This document shows positions 45,706-56,244 of a stretch of DNA of 64,000 nucleotides, piece after piece. Within the stretch, counting starts at the first letter, position 1. Each line of letters begins with the position of its first letter. The stretch covers positions 17,553,338 through 17,617,337 of the forward strand of contig CM034401.1 in NCBI GenBank assembly GCA_019925095.2. The letters run 5' to 3'. A program made the translations under genes and the position numbers. Origin of the DNA: Dendrolimus kikuchii. Its lineage: Eukaryota; Arthropoda; Insecta; Lepidoptera; Lasiocampidae. Below the pieces are notes generated by a model. That model ran no database searches. It saw nothing but the letters and a program-made list of their open reading frames with translations, and had not been told where the DNA came from.

Positions 45706-46052
45706 GAATGTGAAAGAAGCAAGTGAGGTGTGTAAGAATAAGCCTAAATGGCGCTCTGTTGCTCGTGCCTACCCCGCAAGGGAACTGGCGTGAAGTTATG
45801 TATGTATGTGTATGTACCAATAGTCTGAATGGCGCTCTGTTGTTCGTGCCTACCCCCCCGCAAAGGAACTGGCGTAAAGTTATGTATGTACATACATACA
45901 TACATACATAACTTCACGCCAGTTCCCTTGCGGGGTAGGCACGAACAACAGAGCGCCATTTAGGCCCATTCTTACACACCTCACTTGCTTCTTTGACATT
46001 CATAACTCTTGTCATGCACGCTCGTCTGTTCTTAAGGCTCCTGACATCACCC
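45705..46052. repeat. inverted pair of RTE-like LINE tails
   Basis: A plus-strand tail (45711-45816) and a second short plus-strand tail (45826-45887) meet a minus-strand tail (about 45888-46052) through the ATGTATGTACATACATACAT junction. The arms can pair over about 90 bp. Confidence 0.8.
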
Positions 46053-46293
46053 TCCATCATCATCATCATCCCTTAGTTATGTATGTATGTATACAAAATT
46101 GTTTATGTTTATACATAATTTTGATAGCTTCATCCAAATAAAAAAAAACAGAAGTGAAATATGTAATATTAGTTCTGTGAGATAATTTTTCTCAAGTAGA
46201 AGTAGCAATCATTATTATCCCACTGGATAATGATAACTATCCCAATATAATAAAAAAAAATGACAACTCGTTGTTTTCACGAATATGCTAGAT

Positions 46294-46370
46294 TTATAAT
46301 TGAATTGGTTGTATTTTTTTCCTATTTTCCTTTCCGTTGTTTATGGCTCTTTTTTCAGCTTGTTTTTGAT
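46294..46370 (-). CDS. NRF-6-like protein, last exon (basic tail)
   Basis: The acceptor TATTTCAG is at 46371-46372, and the exon ends at a TAA stop (46294-46296). One base from exon 8 plus AT gives aspartate. The 25-residue cytoplasmic tail is polar and lysine-rich (DQKQAEKRAINNGKENRK) and ends PIQL. The phase fits exactly (77 nt = 2 + 75), which is the main support, because C-terminal tails in this family are poorly conserved. I did not find a clear polyadenylation signal close downstream. Confidence 0.72.
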
Positions 46371-46379
46371 CTGAAATAG

Positions 46380-46961
46380 GCAAAACATAACTTTAAATTA
46401 AAAAAAAAAAACATTTTTTTGTATTTCAAAAATACGATATTATCATGCAGTCTTCATATGGTGTTCAGAGATAATTAATCTTCTAAAAGGGCCAAATTTA
46501 ATAAAAAAAAATCGACAAGCTGCCAGCTGCAATCAAAATTGCTGCGCCAAAACCAAGAGAATTATATCGTCTCTTTTATTCTAATACAAATTCTACGTAG
46601 TTAGAGGGAGAAAGCATCAATTCAACGTTCATTTCAACACAAAGTGGTACTTCCCAATGAGCCGTGTGTGACAGTTTCGGCAACAAATTGGTAGTTCCGT
46701 TTTACAGGTTAAGTAGAATAACCTATTAATTTGAATATTTTTTTACGCTTTATAAAATTGAGCTCTTATTAAAATTGCATTACAAAGGTACTGACAAAAT
46801 GAATAACAAGGGAGTTCTTATAGCAACTCGAAAATGCCCATTTCACAGAACAGTCAAAAATTTTGCAACACAATCTCACAATTTTTGCTTAAAAATGAGC
46901 AACATCTTAAAAAAATCTCAAAATTACCCTTTTTTTTAATCAAATTAAAAATAAAACCAAC
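46380..46961. other. last intron of the NRF-6-like gene, nothing recognised
   Basis: AT-rich intron DNA with several A and T runs. There are no repeats shared with the rest of the window and no coding signal. Confidence 0.5.
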
Positions 46962-47070
46962 CTGAACTCATAAACATCTTGATCAAAGTGGAGAAAGGCG
47001 CGTCTACGAATACCGTCAGCACGAATGCAACCAACGCTGCCAGAAGAAAGTCACCGAGGAATTTGAATAG
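46962..47070 (-). CDS. NRF-6-like protein, in-window exon 8 (last helix)
   Basis: The acceptor TTTCAG is at 47071-47072; the donor GTTGGT starts at 46961 reading leftwards. It encodes LFKFLGDFLLAALVAFVLTV, FVDAPFSTLIKMFMSS. This is the final membrane helix followed by the usual short acidic-proline motif (commonly FE.P in relatives, here VDAP). It ends one base into the next codon. A TIR-bearing MITE begins about 30 bp upstream of the acceptor. Confidence 0.9.
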
Positions 47071-47099
47071 CTGAAAACGATTACCAAAATGTTTATATA

Positions 47100-47464
47100 T
47101 AGGGTAAACTATACTATTGTTGGCACCCCTTATAACACCAGCGTAACATAGCTCTGGACATAAAATGTGTGTGTTTGTCTGAGGATTAAAAAAAGTATAA
47201 TATTAAAGGCCAATCTTCTGTGAACAACGTGGCGGACACAGTTAGTGTTAGATAGGGGAAAGAAATATGCCATTGTTGGCATCCCACTATTAATTATTGA
47301 CACCTTATTATTTTATTGAAACTATAAAGTGATCTTATTATTTTTATTCTGTAGCGATATAACGATAATAATATTATTATACGACTACAAAATAAAATTT
47401 ATTAAAATTTCATAATAACTCAACTAAATTGACAGGGCGGCAACAACTGTGTAGTTTACCCTAT
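47100..47464. mobile_element. TIR MITE next to NRF-6-like exon 8
   Basis: Ends ATAGGGTAAACTATAC and GTGTAGTTTACCCTAT. Inside, a second TAGGGGAAAG...GCCATTGTTGGCA motif suggests a nested or duplicated end. It is related to 42725-43386. Confidence 0.65.
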
Positions 47465-47645
47465 ATTTTTCATTCACACAGTGACTGTTTTATATAATCA
47501 TCATGTCACCAAGTTATCATCTATGACGCTGTAATATTTTCTCAGTTATTACACAGATAAGCAATGCTGCGTAAATTCAAGGGTTCAGTGTCCTTTTTGA
47601 ACACCTTATCTATATAACTATATAATTGAAATCCACGTATATTTT

Positions 47646-47954
47646 TTTTTTATTGCAGGAGATCAGCAGACAGGCAGACGGCCCACTTGATGGAAAGCGG
47701 TTACCATCGCCTATGGACATTTGCAACATCAAAGTTGCTACAAATGCGCTGCTGCTCTCTTAAGGGAAACTGGAACCTGGTCACTAATGCCGGAACACAA
47801 CTCAACGTTGTTATGGCGACATACTCTAGACCAGGGGTGGTAGCCATCCAGTCGGGCAAATGCCCTACCACCTGGCTGTGGGTTGTTAAGTCGCCTCTTA
47901 CGACAGGCCGCCCGGCCGCAGGAAATTGTATTCTTTCTCCGTTCCTGCGCGGAT
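47646..47954 (-). repeat. SINE-like family A, full-length copy (antisense)
   Basis: The reversed tail TTTTTTTTATTGCAGGAGAT leads through the complete body to TTTCTCCGTTCCTGCGCGGA. It is among the least diverged copies. Confidence 0.78.
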
Positions 47955-48132
47955 AAAAATATATAGTGAGTATATAGTGACTCATCACGATATCTCAGGA
48001 ACTATAATACCTATAGACTTGAAATTTGGCATGGACCTTCCTTTCGCCAAGTCAGTCGGCTAAGAACGGATTTTATGGCACGCGAAGCGGGCGGGTATCA
48101 ACTAGTAGTGTATATAATGATGTCATACTCAC

Positions 48133-48275
48133 AGATGCGTGTACAGAGAAGTATATAGGTGCCACCGCTGTTGAATTTACCAAATATATCAACGGATAAT
48201 GAACTATATACATCGCGTAGGAGAGACGACTGAGTAACTTCCAAGCTGGTAGAGATAGTACCCAGTTGACCGGAC
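48133..48275 (-). CDS. NRF-6-like protein, in-window exon 7
   Basis: The acceptor TTCCAG is at 48276-48277; the donor GTGAGT starts at 48132 reading leftwards. It completes glycine and reads PVNWVLSLPAWKLLSRLSYA then MYIVHYPLIYLVNSTAVAPI. This matches the family block LS...W..L.RLSY..YL.H, including the late conserved histidine. It is separated from exon 6 by a 6.4-kb intron that holds the tandem Helitron-like elements. Confidence 0.94.
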
Positions 48276-48761
48276 CTGGAATTACCAAGATGCGGATTTG
48301 AACTCTTGAATAATAACTTTTTTATCATGGTATAGCTTCGCGTTTAGTAACTGTCTCATCAGCCTCACTAGACAAGTAACATTAACTAAATGAATAAAAT
48401 AAAATAACGAACGAACGAATAGAAATGTATTAGAATGACATATCGTTACGCTAAGTATTATGTATATGTTATATATATATACGTGTGTGTGTGTATTGTC
48501 ATATGTACATATACGTATGTGTATATATTTTTTTTTTACTTATATGCACTGTGTATACTTATTAATCATTATTTATAAACTACACCACCGTCAGTTCTAA
48601 AAATCTGTTAATCCCTGCCAAGAGTTGCCTGGATCTTTTTGTTGTGTTCATATTTTCAATTGAATCATTCAATTCATGAACGACGTCGTTTATTTAATTT
48701 CTAAGTATTTCAAGTAAATTGAATCTATTTAGTTAAATAGTGTACTTTAGCGTTTATAAAA

Positions 48762-48965
48762 TACTACCGGCCCCGGCAGACGTTGTCCTGCTCTGAAAAA
48801 ACAAAAATCTAGGACCCGATACCAGCGCCACCTACCGGTTTCAATTGTGGATTTAAACCATCCGGGGACCCACTCAAACACACAAAAACAAAATCATCAA
48901 ACTCGCTCCAGGTGATTAGGAGGATTCTAGAACCCGATCTCAGCGCCACCTACCGGTTCCAACGA
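48762..48965. mobile_element. Helitron-like repeat (gacgttgtcctgct family)
   Basis: ACTACCGGCCCCGGCAGACG then GCGCCACCTACCGGTT twice; close to 16526-16740. 48276-48761 holds only a TA/TG microsatellite near 48470-48530. Confidence 0.5.
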
Positions 48966-49070
48966 GATAAAAAGTATCCTATATCCGTCTCCTGGTTCTA
49001 AGCTACCTCCCCACCAATTTGTTGAGTTATAACTAGTGTAACTAACACAACTTTCTTATATATATCCCTA

Positions 49071-49101
49071 TCCCTATTAATATTATAAATGCGAAAGTAA
49101 C

Positions 49102-49162
<61 letters not shown>

Positions 49163-51557
49163 TCCGTTTTCACGTAAAAACTACTGGACCGATTTGGCTG
49201 AAACTCAGTATATATATATTTTCGATGCCGAGAATGAACATAGGATACTTTTTATCCCGGAACATGGGATAGTTTCCGGGATAAAAGTATATTTGTCTCT
49301 CTGTTTGTTATCCTTTTATGGAAAAACTATTGGACTGATTTGGCTGATACTCGGTACATATGTAATTTGAAAACCGAGGGTGGCCAAGGGATACTTTTCA
49401 TCCCGGATACTGGGATAGATTTTGGGATAGATTTATGTAAAGTTTATCCCGGAAACTAGGATAGGTTTTTGATTTGTGGTTTGCCATTTTCGTCATTTTG
49501 TTTATTTAGGTCAATTTGGTCGTTTAGGTAGTTTTGGTAGTTTTGTTTGGCAAGTTTGGTAGTTTTGCTATTTTCGGTAGAATATGCTGGTAGTTTTGGT
49601 AGTTTCGGTTGTTTTGATAGTTGTGGTAGTTTTGATTGGTAGATTTGGTAATTGTGGTAGTTTAGGTAGTTGTGGTAGTTTTGATTGGTAGATTTGGTAA
49701 TTGTGGTAGTTTAGGTAGTTGTGGTAGTTTTGATTGGTGGATTTGATAGTTTGGGTAGATTTGGTAGTAGTGGTAGTATTGGTAGTTATGGTAGTTTTGG
49801 TTTGTAGATTTGGTAGTTATAGTAGTTTTCGTTGGTAGATTCGGTTATTTTGGTTGTTGTGGTAGTTTTGATAGGTATGGTAGTTTTGGTTGGTCAATTT
49901 GGTATATTCGGTTGTTTTGGTAGTTGGGGTAGTTTTGATAGTTGTGTTAGTTTTGGTAGTTGTGGTAGTTTTGGTAGTTGTGGTAGTTTTGATAGTTGTG
50001 GTAGTTTTGATAGTTGTGGTAGTTTTGGTTGGTCGATTTGGTTTATTCGGTTGTTTTGGTAGTTGCGGTACTTTTGATAGTTGTGGTAGTTTTGGTTGGT
50101 TGATTTGGTATATTCGGTTGTTTTGGTAGTTGCGGTAGTTTTGATAGTTGTGGTAGTTTTGGTAGTTGTGGTAGTTTTGATAGTTGTGGTAGTTTTGATA
50201 GTTGTGGTAGTTTTGGTAGTTGTGGTAGTTTTGGTAGTTGTGGTAGTTTTGTTAGTTGTGGTGACGTTGGTAGTTGTGGTAGTTTTGATAGTTGTGGTAG
50301 TTTTGGTAGTTGTGGTAGTTTTGGTAGTTGTGGTAGTTTTGTTAGTTGTGGTGATTTTGGTAGTTGTGGTAGTTTTGGTAATTGTGGTAGTTTTGGTAGT
50401 TGTGGTAGTTCTGATAGTTGTGGTAGTTTTGTTAGTTATGGTGATTTTGGTAGTTGTGGTAGTTTTGGTAATTGTGGTAGTTTTGGTAGTTGTGGTAGTT
50501 TTGGTAGTTTTGATTGGTAGATTTGGTAATTGTGGTAGTTTTGGTAGTTGTGGTAGTTTTAATAGTTGTGTTAGTTTTGGTAGTTGTGGTAGTTTTGGTA
50601 GTTTTGATTGGTAGTTTTGGTAATGGTGGTAGTTTTGGCAGTTGTGGTAGTTTTGATTGGTAGATTTGGTAATTGTGGTAGTTTAGGTAGTTGTGGTAGT
50701 TTTGATAGTTGTGGTAGTTTTGGTAGTTGTGGTAGTTTTGGTAGTTGTGGTAGTTTTGTTAGTTGTGGTGACGTTGGTAGTTGTGGTAGTTTTTATTGGT
50801 AGATTTGGTAATTTTGGTAGTTGTGGTAGTTTTGATAGTTGTGGTAGTTTTGGTAGTTGTGGTAGTTTTGATAGTTGTGGTAGTTTTGGTAGTTGTGGTA
50901 GTTTTGATTGGTAGATTTGGTAATTGTGGTAGTTTTGGTAGTTGTGGTAGTTTTAATAGTTGTGGTAGTTTTGGTAGTTGTGGTAGTTTTGTTAGTTTTG
51001 GTAGTTTTGATTGGTAGTTTTGGTAATTGTGGTAGTTTTGGTAGTTGTGGTAGTTTTGGTAGTTGTGGTTGTTTTGATTGGTAGATTTGGTAATTGTGGT
51101 AGTTTAGGTAGTTGTGGCAGTTTTGGTAGGTGGATTTAGTATTTTGGTTGGTAGATTTGGTAGTTTCGGCAGTTTTAGTATGTTTGGTAGTTTTGGTCGT
51201 TTGTGTAGTTTACACAATATTTATTTATATAAATAAAACTAGAACGGGTTGAAATAGGGTATTAAAGTTTGTATCGGGGACCAATCATTTATCAAGTTTA
51301 TAGATACAAAAATTCACAATCTTTAAAAAAAATGCGACTTTCGCTCGATCTGTCTGTCTGAATACCGAAAATGGACATAGATTCTATTCATCCCGGTAGA
51401 TAGGATAGTTTGCGACATAAAATGAAGTAAATCTTCCGAGGGCAAATAGCACCAACATAAAAATACAATACAATATATCCTGTATTAACGCCTGCTCTTA
51501 AAACAAGAGGTACGCACTAGAGTTTGACGCGCGGCGGAGCCGCGGGGTAAACTCTAG
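49071..51557 (+). mobile_element. Helitron-like element 1 with GGTAG-type minisatellite
   Basis: The 5' end is near TCCCTATTAATATTATAAA, followed by a (CTGT)n run (49105-49162) and a body ending at a 9-bp minisatellite. The 3' end has a hairpin, stem CGCGGC/GCCGCG with loop GGA (51530-51544), nine bases, then CTAG (51554-51557). A 5' TC, a 3' hairpin and CTRR are the defining termini of Helitrons. No Rep/helicase is present, so it is non-autonomous. Confidence 0.8.
49487..51208. repeat. 9-bp minisatellite, unit TTKTGGTAG (~190 units)
   Basis: TTTTGGTAG and TTGTGGTAG alternate as an 18-bp higher-order unit, with ATTTGGTAA variants. The left edge has degenerate units TTTTCGTCA, TTTTGTTTA, TTTAGGTCA; the right edge has TTTTGGTCG, TTTGTGTAG. 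Open frames (Val/Gly/Ser repeats) follow from the period being a multiple of three. Confidence 0.95.
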
Positions 51558-54111
51558 TTAATATTATAAATTCGAAAGTAACTCTGTCTGTCTGTCTGTC
51601 TGTCTGTTCTGTTTTCACGTAAAAACTACTGGACCGATTTGGCTGAAACTCAGTATATATATATTTTCGATGCCGAGAATGAACATAGGATACTTTTTAT
51701 CCCGAAAAATGGGATAGTTTCCGGGATAAAAATATATTTGTCTTTCTGTTTGTTATGCTTTTAGGGGAAAAGTACTGGACCGATTTAGTTGAAATTCGGT
51801 ATACATGTAATTTTAATACCGAGGGTGGACAAGGGATATCTTTCATCCCTGATAATGGGATAGATTTTGGGATAGATTTATATAAAGGTTATCCCAAAAA
51901 GTGGGATAGGTTTTTCGTGATTTTCCATTTTCGTCATTTTGGTCATCTTTGTCCTTTTTGTCCGATATGTCCGAGTTATCCGATTTGTCCTTTATGTCCG
52001 AGTTGTCCGATTTGTCCAATTTGTCCGAGTTGTCCGAGTTGTCCGATTTGTCCGAGTTGTCCGATTTGTCCAATTTTTCCGAGGTGTCCAAATTGTCCGA
52101 GTTGTCTGAGTTATCCAATAAGTCCCGGTGGTTCGTTTTGTCCGAGTTGTCCGATTTGTCCAATTTGTCCGATATGTCCAAATTGTCCGAGTTGTCCGAT
52201 TTGTCCCATTTGTCCGAGATGGCCGAATTGTCCGAGTTGTCCAATTTGTCCGAGTTGTCCCATTTGTCCGAGATGTCCAATTTGTTCGAGTTGTCCGATT
52301 TGTTTGATTTGTCCGATTTGTCCAATTTGTCCGAGATGTCCAAATTGTCCGAGTTGTCCGATTTGTCCGAGATTTCCAATTTGTTCGAGTTGTCCGATTT
52401 GTTTGATTTGTCCGATTTGTCCAATTTGTCCGAGATGTTCGAATTGTCCGAGTTGTCCGATTTGTTTGATTTGTCCAATTTGTCCGAGATGTCCAAATTG
52501 TCCGAGTTGCCGATTTGTCCAATTTGTCCGAGATGGCCGAATTGTCCGAGTTGTCCAAGTTGCCGATTTGTTTGATTTGTCCGATTTGTTTGATTTGTCC
52601 GATTTGTCCAATTTGTCCGAGATTTTCGAATTGTCCGAGATGTCCGATTTGTCCAATTTGTCCGAATTGTCCGAGTAGTCCAATTTGTCCGAGTTGTCCC
52701 ATTTGTCCGAGATATCCGAATTGTCAGAGTTGTCCAATTTGTCCGAGTTGTCCGATTTGTTTAATTTCTCCGATTTGACCGAGATGTCCGAGTTGTCCGA
52801 TTTATCCGAGTTGTCCGAGTTGTCCAATTTGTCCGAGATGTTCGAATTGTCCGAGTTATCCAATTTGTCCGAGTTGTCCGATTTGTTTGATTTGTCCGAT
52901 TTAACCGAGATGTCCGAGTTGTCCGAGTTGTCGGAGTAGTCCGATTTGTCATATTTGTCCGATTTGTCCAATTTGTCCGAGTTATCGGTGTTGTCCAATT
53001 TGTCCGAGTTGTCCTATTTGTCCGAGATATCCGAATTGTCAGAGTTGTCCAATTTGTCCGAGTTGTCCGATTTGTTTGATTTGTCCGATTTGACCGAGAT
53101 GTCCGAGTTGTCCGATTTATCCGAGTTGTCCGAGTTGTCCAATTTGTCCAAGTTGTCCGAGATGTCCGAATTGTCCGAGCTGTCCGAGTTGTCCGCGTTG
53201 TCCGATTTGTCCAATTTGTCCGAGATGTTCGAATTGTCCGAGTTATCCAATTTGTCAGAGTTGTCCGATTTGTTTGATTTGTCCGATTTAACCGAGATGT
53301 CCAAGTTGTCCGAATTGTCCGAGTTGTCGGAGTAGTCCGATTTGTCATATTTATCCGATTTGTCCAATTTGTCCGAGATGTCCGAATTGTCCGAGTTGTT
53401 CGAGTTATCGGTGTTGTCCAATTTGTCCGAGTTGTCCGATTTGTCCGAGTTGTCCGAGTTGTCCGATTTGTCCGATTTGTCCAATTTGTCCAATTTGTCC
53501 GAAATGTCTGATTTGTTCGATTTGCCGATTTGACCGAGATGTCCGAGTTGTCCGATTTGTCCGAGTTGTTCGATTGGTCCAATTTGTCCGAGCTGTCCGA
53601 TTTGTCCGATTTATCTAATTTGTCCGAGATGTTCGAATTGTCCGAGTTGTCCAATTTGGCCGCTTTGTTCTTTTTGTCCTTTTTGTCATTTATGTAGTTT
53701 TCATAGACGGGGGATAAATAAATATAGCTAGGACGGTTTGAAATAAAGGTTGAAAGTTGGGATAAGACCAATCATTTCTCAAGTTTATAGATATAAACAT
53801 TCATCATCTATAAAAAATGCGATAGTAACTCGATATGTCTTTCCGTTAAGTTTTCACGGAAAACTACTAGGAAAGGATCGGTTTTACTGTAATTTTGTTT
53901 AAATATAGTTTTAATACCGATAATGGACATAAATACTTTTCATGCCCGGAGACGAGATAGTTTGCGATATGAAATGAAATTCAACTTCCGAGTGCAAATA
54001 TCACTAACATAAAAATTAAGTACAATGTAACCTGTATTAACAACTCCTGCTCATTAAACAAGAAGCACGCACTAGAGGTTGACCCGCGGCGCAGCCGCGG
54101 CGTAAATTCTA

Positions 54112-54112
<1 letters not shown>
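51553..54112 (+). mobile_element. Helitron-like element 2 with GTCCGA-type minisatellite
   Basis: The start TCTAGTTAATATTATAAA overlaps the CTAG end of element 1. The body is collinear with element 1 before and after the array. The 3' hairpin CCGCGGC/GCCGCGG (54084-54100, loop GCA) is followed by CGTAAATTCTAT, a slightly decayed CTRR end, directly against a (TA)n tract. Confidence 0.8.
51928..53697. repeat. 9-bp minisatellite, unit TTGTCCGAK (~195 units)
   Basis: TTGTCCGAG and TTGTCCGAT units with TTGTCCAAT variants. The left edge is TTTTCGTCA, TTTTGGTCA, TCTTTGTCC; the right edge is TTTTTGTCC, TTTTTGTCA, TTTATGTAG. Several frames of 200-340 codons are open on both strands (Ser/Asp/Leu, Cys/Pro or Arg/Thr/Asn repeats). 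They lack any domain and are repeat artefacts. Confidence 0.95.

Positions 54113-54174
<62 letters not shown>
54113..54174. repeat. (TA)n microsatellite at Helitron 3' end
   Basis: About 60 bp of TA repeat starting at the end of Helitron-like element 2. Confidence 0.9.
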
Positions 54175-54177
<3 letters not shown>

Positions 54178-54412
54178 TTTACTGAGAAAACTATTTCTTC
54201 ACCTTATAAAATCATTTACAACAATTTCATGTAAAGGCAATAATGGGCAGTCTAACCGCACCGACGACACCGCGCCGCTGCCGCTCTGCTATTAGGTGAA
54301 TTTCTACGTATATGCGAAAGTAATACGACTACTTGACAAAGAAAATGCGGCGGCGGTGTTGTGTAAACGACCCCTTATGGTCTTTGAGCCATCTATTCCA
54401 AATAACATAACC

Positions 54413-54648
54413 GTAATTGGCCAAGTGGTAGGGCATTTGCCCGACTGGGTGGCTACCACCCCTTAAAGTATATCGCCATAACAACCTTGAGTTTTGTTCC
54501 GGCATTAGTGACCAGGTTCCAGTCTCCCTTAAGAGAGCAGCAGCGCATTTGTAGCAACTTTGGTGTTGCAAATGTTCATAGGCGATGGTAACTGCTTTCC
54601 ATCAAGTGGGACATCTGCCTGTCTGCTGATCTCCTGCAATAAAAAAAA
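54413..54648 (+). repeat. SINE-like family A copy beside NRF-6-like exon 6
   Basis: From AGTGGTAGGGCATTTGCCCG to CTCCTGCAATAAAAAAAA. The A-tail ends 16 bp from the exon border. Confidence 0.72.
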
Positions 54649-54664
54649 TCTATGGGACACTTAC

Positions 54665-54851
54665 CACCATAACCGTGTACGCAGGCAAATATGAACCAGC
54701 CAACAGCCAACGCCCAGGCAGGTCGCATGAAGGAGTTAATAATGGAATCAATAGTTTGGTTGTCCCAATCCAACTGCATTATTTGATACGTCGAATATAT
54801 TACTAAAGAAGATATAACTAACGCACTAATCCAGAGTATTGTTGATTGCAT
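54665..54851 (-). CDS. NRF-6-like protein, in-window exon 6
   Basis: The acceptor TTTCCAG is at 54852-54853; the donor GTAAGT starts at 54664 reading leftwards. It begins MQSTILWISALVISSLVIYS (a helix), with a short loop DWDNQTIDSIINSFMRPAWA, then LAVGWFIFACVHGYGG. The final block (A..W..FAC..G.GG) is strongly conserved in NRF-6-like proteins. It ends one base into glycine. A SINE-A tail ends 16 bp inside the intron. Confidence 0.93.
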
Positions 54852-54959
54852 CTGGAAAATTAACAAATTTTGTTTTAATACTATTGCTTCATCTGGGATA
54901 ATGTTTATAGTTATTGACGGTTTCACGCAGATGTAGTTATGATTTTAATGCATTATTGG

Positions 54960-56244
54960 TAGAGAATACAATCCCGGAATCCCGGCCGTTTTCTGGCCCC
55001 GAATATCCCGGGACTGTTCTTGACTAATCACGGGATTTTCGGGAATGCCACAAACAAGTCTAGTTTGCATTCCGTAGTCCGTTTGCGTCTTGACAATGAC
55101 GTTTAGACGTGTAATGAGCCTGTTTGTAAATGGAGTTCATGGATATCACTTAGAAATAGCATATAAGTATCTATAGTCTATTCCTCCAACCAGTGTAGAA
55201 CCTGAGCGAGCGTTTTCAGCTGCTGTTTATGTTGGCAATAAACTACGAAGCAGGCTGAGAAGTCAAACATTAGATGCTTTGATATTTCCGCGATTGTATT
55301 ATCGACATTCTAAATAGGTTTTTTGTTTTGTCTTTTCTATTTCTTTCATACAAAAGTAAGCTATTTTTGCAAGCTTTTATTTAACTTGCAATGGACGTAC
55401 CTATGTATGTAAGTTCGGATGGAATTTTGCAAGTTAAATTTCACTAACTTCCCGGTTGCCGATTGAGCTGAAATTGCGCACGCATATGTATATCGCGTGA
55501 TAATGCAATAATATGGTACCAAGGAGCTGATCTGATGATGGAGTCGGAAGATAGCTATAGGAAGTAGTGTACTAAACAAGATAGACCCGTTGTGTCGACC
55601 TATAAACCTTAATTCCTTTTGTCCTTTTAAATCATTCCTTTTCCATAAACTCCGCAAAAAAAACCCAAAAAGTAAAAACCTGAAGATGTCAAAAGATGGC
55701 GTCATCTATATATGCGGTCGACTGCAAAACGTCAAAGCTGTTAACTAAAATTCTGTCTCTCTCTACCGACACGTACGTGCATGTTAAAACCGAAAATATT
55801 TAAAATTATCAAAACTGTGCGGGGTCCAGGTGCGAGGATCAAAGCCGGGTAATCCCTTTTCCTTCCTTGCCCTCACATGACACAACACATACATTTACCA
55901 CCCCTCGTGTTTGGGCTCGTTTTACTTGTCTTGGCTAGCACTCTGCGGCTACATGATATCTAGGATCTCAAAAGCTTGTATTTAACAACCTTTTTAAAAA
56001 GCTTATTTGATTTGTCGTTTTTAAAATATATTGTGATTTGTTTTCTGTGCTGTCTTTGCAACAATATTAAAAATATTTTTTAAGAAATTACTAGTTTTTT
56101 TTTAATTTGAGCCGATTAAAAATAGAAATCACATATTCTAATCCCAGGATCCCGGGATTACGCATCAAGTCCCGTAATTCCGGGATTACGCATCAAGTCC
56201 CGTAATTCCGGGATTGAAAAACAAACTTGGGATTGTATTCTCTA
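54960..56244 (+). mobile_element. hAT DNA transposon relic with 16-bp perfect TIRs
   Basis: TAGAGAATACAATCCC at 54960-54975 and its exact reverse complement at 56229-56244. Inside, 55177-55317 encodes the C-terminal hAT dimerisation segment: IPPTSVEPERAFSAAVYVG, then RSRLRSQTLDALIF and a stop. The catalytic part is missing. Flanks ATTATTGG/GTTATTTT agree at only 5 of 8 positions. A second repeat (about 55360-56030, relative at 57510-57765) lies inside. Confidence 0.85.
55177..55317 (+). pseudogene. hAT transposase C-terminal fragment
   Basis: 47 codons including stop; the pattern PPTS.EPERAFS....V..K.RS.L......AL.F is the hAT family dimerisation motif. There is no start or upstream domain, so it is a broken remnant. 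Confidence 0.85.

Noticed and set aside
49832..53771. Long Val/Gly, Ser/Asp/Leu, Cys/Pro and Arg/Thr/Asn open frames
   Set aside because: Products of 9-bp tandem units inside Helitron-like elements in an intron; open in several frames at once and without any domain.
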